Part shown: positions 23,802 through 25,191 of the stretch, piece by piece
How positions within the stretch are numbered: the first letter of the stretch is position 1
How the letters are laid out: each line of letters begins with the position of its first letter
NCBI GenBank assembly: GCA_004356335.1
Contig: SMXP01000107.1
Location: 1-25,191, forward strand
Source of the DNA: Alphaproteobacteria bacterium
GTDB taxonomy: Bacteria; Pseudomonadota; Alphaproteobacteria; SMXP01
Length of the DNA: 25,191 nt
Reading direction: 5' to 3'
Translations under genes and position numbers: made by a program
Notes under the pieces: generated by a model
Told to the model about the DNA's origin: nothing
Database searches by the model: none
The model's input: the letters and a program-made list of their open reading frames with translations, nothing else

Positions 23802-25191
23802 ATGACATCGGACGGCAAATGGGATTTCTGGATCGACCGGGGCGGCACCTTCACCGATATCGTGGGCCGCAAACCCGATGGTGGGCTGGTCACCCATAAA
23901 CTTTTGTCTGAAAATCCCGAGCATTATGCTGATGCCGCGCTCCATGGCATCCGCCATTTTTTGCGCCTGAGTAAAACCGATCCCATTCCTTCCGAAAAAA
24001 TCGGCGCCGTTAAGATGGGCACAACCGTCGCCACCAATGCGCTTCTCGAACGCAACGGCGAGCGCACTCTTTTTCTCACCACAAGTGGATTTCGTGACGC
24101 TCTCCGCATCGGCTACCAAAACCGCCCTAAAATTTTCGCCCTGAAGATCGAACTACCTGAAATGCTGTACGAGTGCGTGTCCGAAGTGGATGAGCGCATC
24201 ACCGCCCAGGGGGATGTCCTTGTCCCCCTCAATAAAGCGGCGGCCCGGACGGCTCTTGAAGACGCGTATCGATCGGGCATTCGTGGCGTCGCCATTTGTC
24301 TTGTCCACGGCTACCGCTATCACGATCATGAAAAGCAATTGGCCGCCCTGGCACGGGAGATCGGCTATACGCAAATCTCAACCAGTCACGAGGTCAGCCC
24401 TTTGATGAAATTCGTCAGCCGCGGTGATACCACTGTCGTTGACGCCTATCTGTCGCCCATTTTGCGCCGTTACATCGATCAAGTGGACGCCGATCTGAAT
24501 AACGCCACGCACCAGTGTCGATTGCTTTTCATGCAATCGAACGGCGGCTTAACCGACGCACGGTTTTTTCAAGGCAAAGACGCCATTCTGTCGGGACCCG
24601 CCGGCGGTGTGGTGGGCATGGTCGAAACAGCCCGTATCGCAGGCTTTGATAAAGTAATCGGTTTCGATATGGGGGGCACATCGACGGATGTTTCCCATTA
24701 CGCGGGAGAATACGAGCGGGTTTTCGAGACGGAAGTTGCCGGCGTGCGCATGCGCGCACCCATGATGTCGATCAACACCGTGGCCGCAGGTGGCGGCTCC
24801 ATCCTAACCTTTGACGGCGCTCGCATGCGCGTCGGGCCGCGCTCGGCCGGTGCCGATCCCGGACCGACGGCCTATCGCAAAGGTGGCCCGCTCACCGTGA
24901 CCGACGCCAATATCATAGTGGGCAAATTGCATCCCGAATTCTTTCCCGCCGTTTTTGGTCCCCAGGCCAACCAAACTCTCGATGGCGACCGGGTTAAGAG
25001 AAAATTTGACATTCTCACCAAGACAATCGGCGATGATCGCAACCCGGAACAGGTGGCCAACGGTTTCATTGCCATTGCGGTCGAGAATATGGCGCAGGCA
25101 ATCAAGAAAATTTCCGTGAGCCGCGGTTATGACGTATCGAATTACGCGCTTAATTGTTTTGGCGGAGCCGGCGCTCAGCATGCTTGCTTGG
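23802..25191 (+). CDS. oplAH: 5-oxoprolinase (ATP-hydrolysing), N-terminal part
   Basis: Converts 5-oxo-L-proline and ATP to L-glutamate in the cytosol, as part of glutathione turnover or 5-oxoproline detoxification. The frame is open to the window edge; 463 codons are seen of an expected 1200 or so. Motifs in order are DFWIDRGGTFTDIVGR (8-23), KLLSENPEHYADA, MGTTVATNALLERNGER, the EVDER segment, the LSGPAGGVVG loop, FDMGGTSTDVS, and GGPLTVTDANIIVGKL. The last ones belong to the hydantoinase A-type ATP-binding domain. The N-terminal DRGGTFTD plus SENPxxYxDA favours 5-oxoprolinase over other HyuA-family enzymes. The start is ATG 23802 with only TTAGG close by, so translation may be modest. The C-terminal half (HyuB-like) lies outside the window. 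Confidence 0.9.
   Translation, partial: MTSDGKWDFWIDRGGTFTDIVGRKPDGGLVTHKLLSENPEHYADAALHGIRHFLRLSKTDPIPSEKIGAVKMGTTVATNALLERNGERTLFLTTSGFRDALRIGYQNRPKIFALKIELPEMLYECVSEVDERITAQGDVLVPLNKAAARTALEDAYRSGIRGVAICLVHGYRYHDHEKQLAALAREIGYTQISTSHEVSPLMKFVSRGDTTVVDAYLSPILRRYIDQVDADLNNATHQCRLLFMQSNGGLTDARFFQGKDAILSGPAGGVVGMVETARIAGFDKVIGFDMGGTSTDVSHYAGEYERVFETEVAGVRMRAPMMSINTVAAGGGSILTFDGARMRVGPRSAGADPGPTAYRKGGPLTVTDANIIVGKLHPEFFPAVFGPQANQTLDGDRVKRKFDILTKTIGDDRNPEQVANGFIAIAVENMAQAIKKISVSRGYDVSNYALNCFGGAGAQHACL

Overview
This window is chromosomal DNA from an alphaproteobacterium. The best guess is the Hyphomicrobiales (rhizobia-like) branch. The evidence is a complete, same-strand division and cell-wall (dcw) cluster in alphaproteobacterial order, a MurE carrying the meso-diaminopimelate signature, an FtsZ with a long linker and an IPxFLRRQ-type tail, an RNase P RNA upstream of mraZ, and dispersed palindromic repeats with the ACCGGTGTCCACTT-type core that I associate with that order. 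The order-level assignment is an inference.

Layout. Positions 1-222 hold a composite palindromic repeat and the terminator of ftsZ. Positions 223-18957 hold sixteen genes on the minus strand, transcribed mraZ-rsmH-ftsL-ftsI-murE-murF-mraY-murD-ftsW-murG-murC-murB-ddl-ftsQ-ftsA-ftsZ. Most neighbours overlap by 1-25 bases or lie within about 30 bases, so the cluster reads as one long translationally coupled operon. The one clear gap, about 100 bases, is before ftsZ. It encodes the cytoplasmic steps from UDP-MurNAc to lipid II (MurB, C, D, E, F, Ddl, MraY, MurG), the septal polymerising pair FtsW/FtsI, and the divisome scaffold FtsL/Q/A/Z. A promoter upstream of mraZ overlaps four TGGG boxes at an exact 10-base period, which is the expected operator of MraZ itself.

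Positions 18958-19582 are non-coding: mraZ leader, promoter, two dispersed repeats and one perfect DnaA box. Then come rnpB (minus strand, with a promoter inside the end of the next gene) and an AmpD/AmiD-type amidase.

Positions 20981-22952 are more accessory in character: a plus-strand glutathione transferase of the GDAP1 type with a C-terminal membrane anchor, a second composite repeat region, a bufferin-like (DUF2282/BufA1) secreted Cys-rich precursor with no modification enzymes beside it, and a small unknown membrane protein. A DjlA-like TerB-DnaJ protein and, divergently, the N-terminal 463 residues of an ATP-dependent 5-oxoprolinase close the window.

No tRNA, CRISPR array, transposase or integrase was seen. 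The observations most worth a second look are the bacterial GDAP1-like tail-anchored GST, the orphan bufferin precursor, the mosaic repeat family with exchanged ends, and the mraZ operator architecture. I did not find a clearly new multi-gene system.
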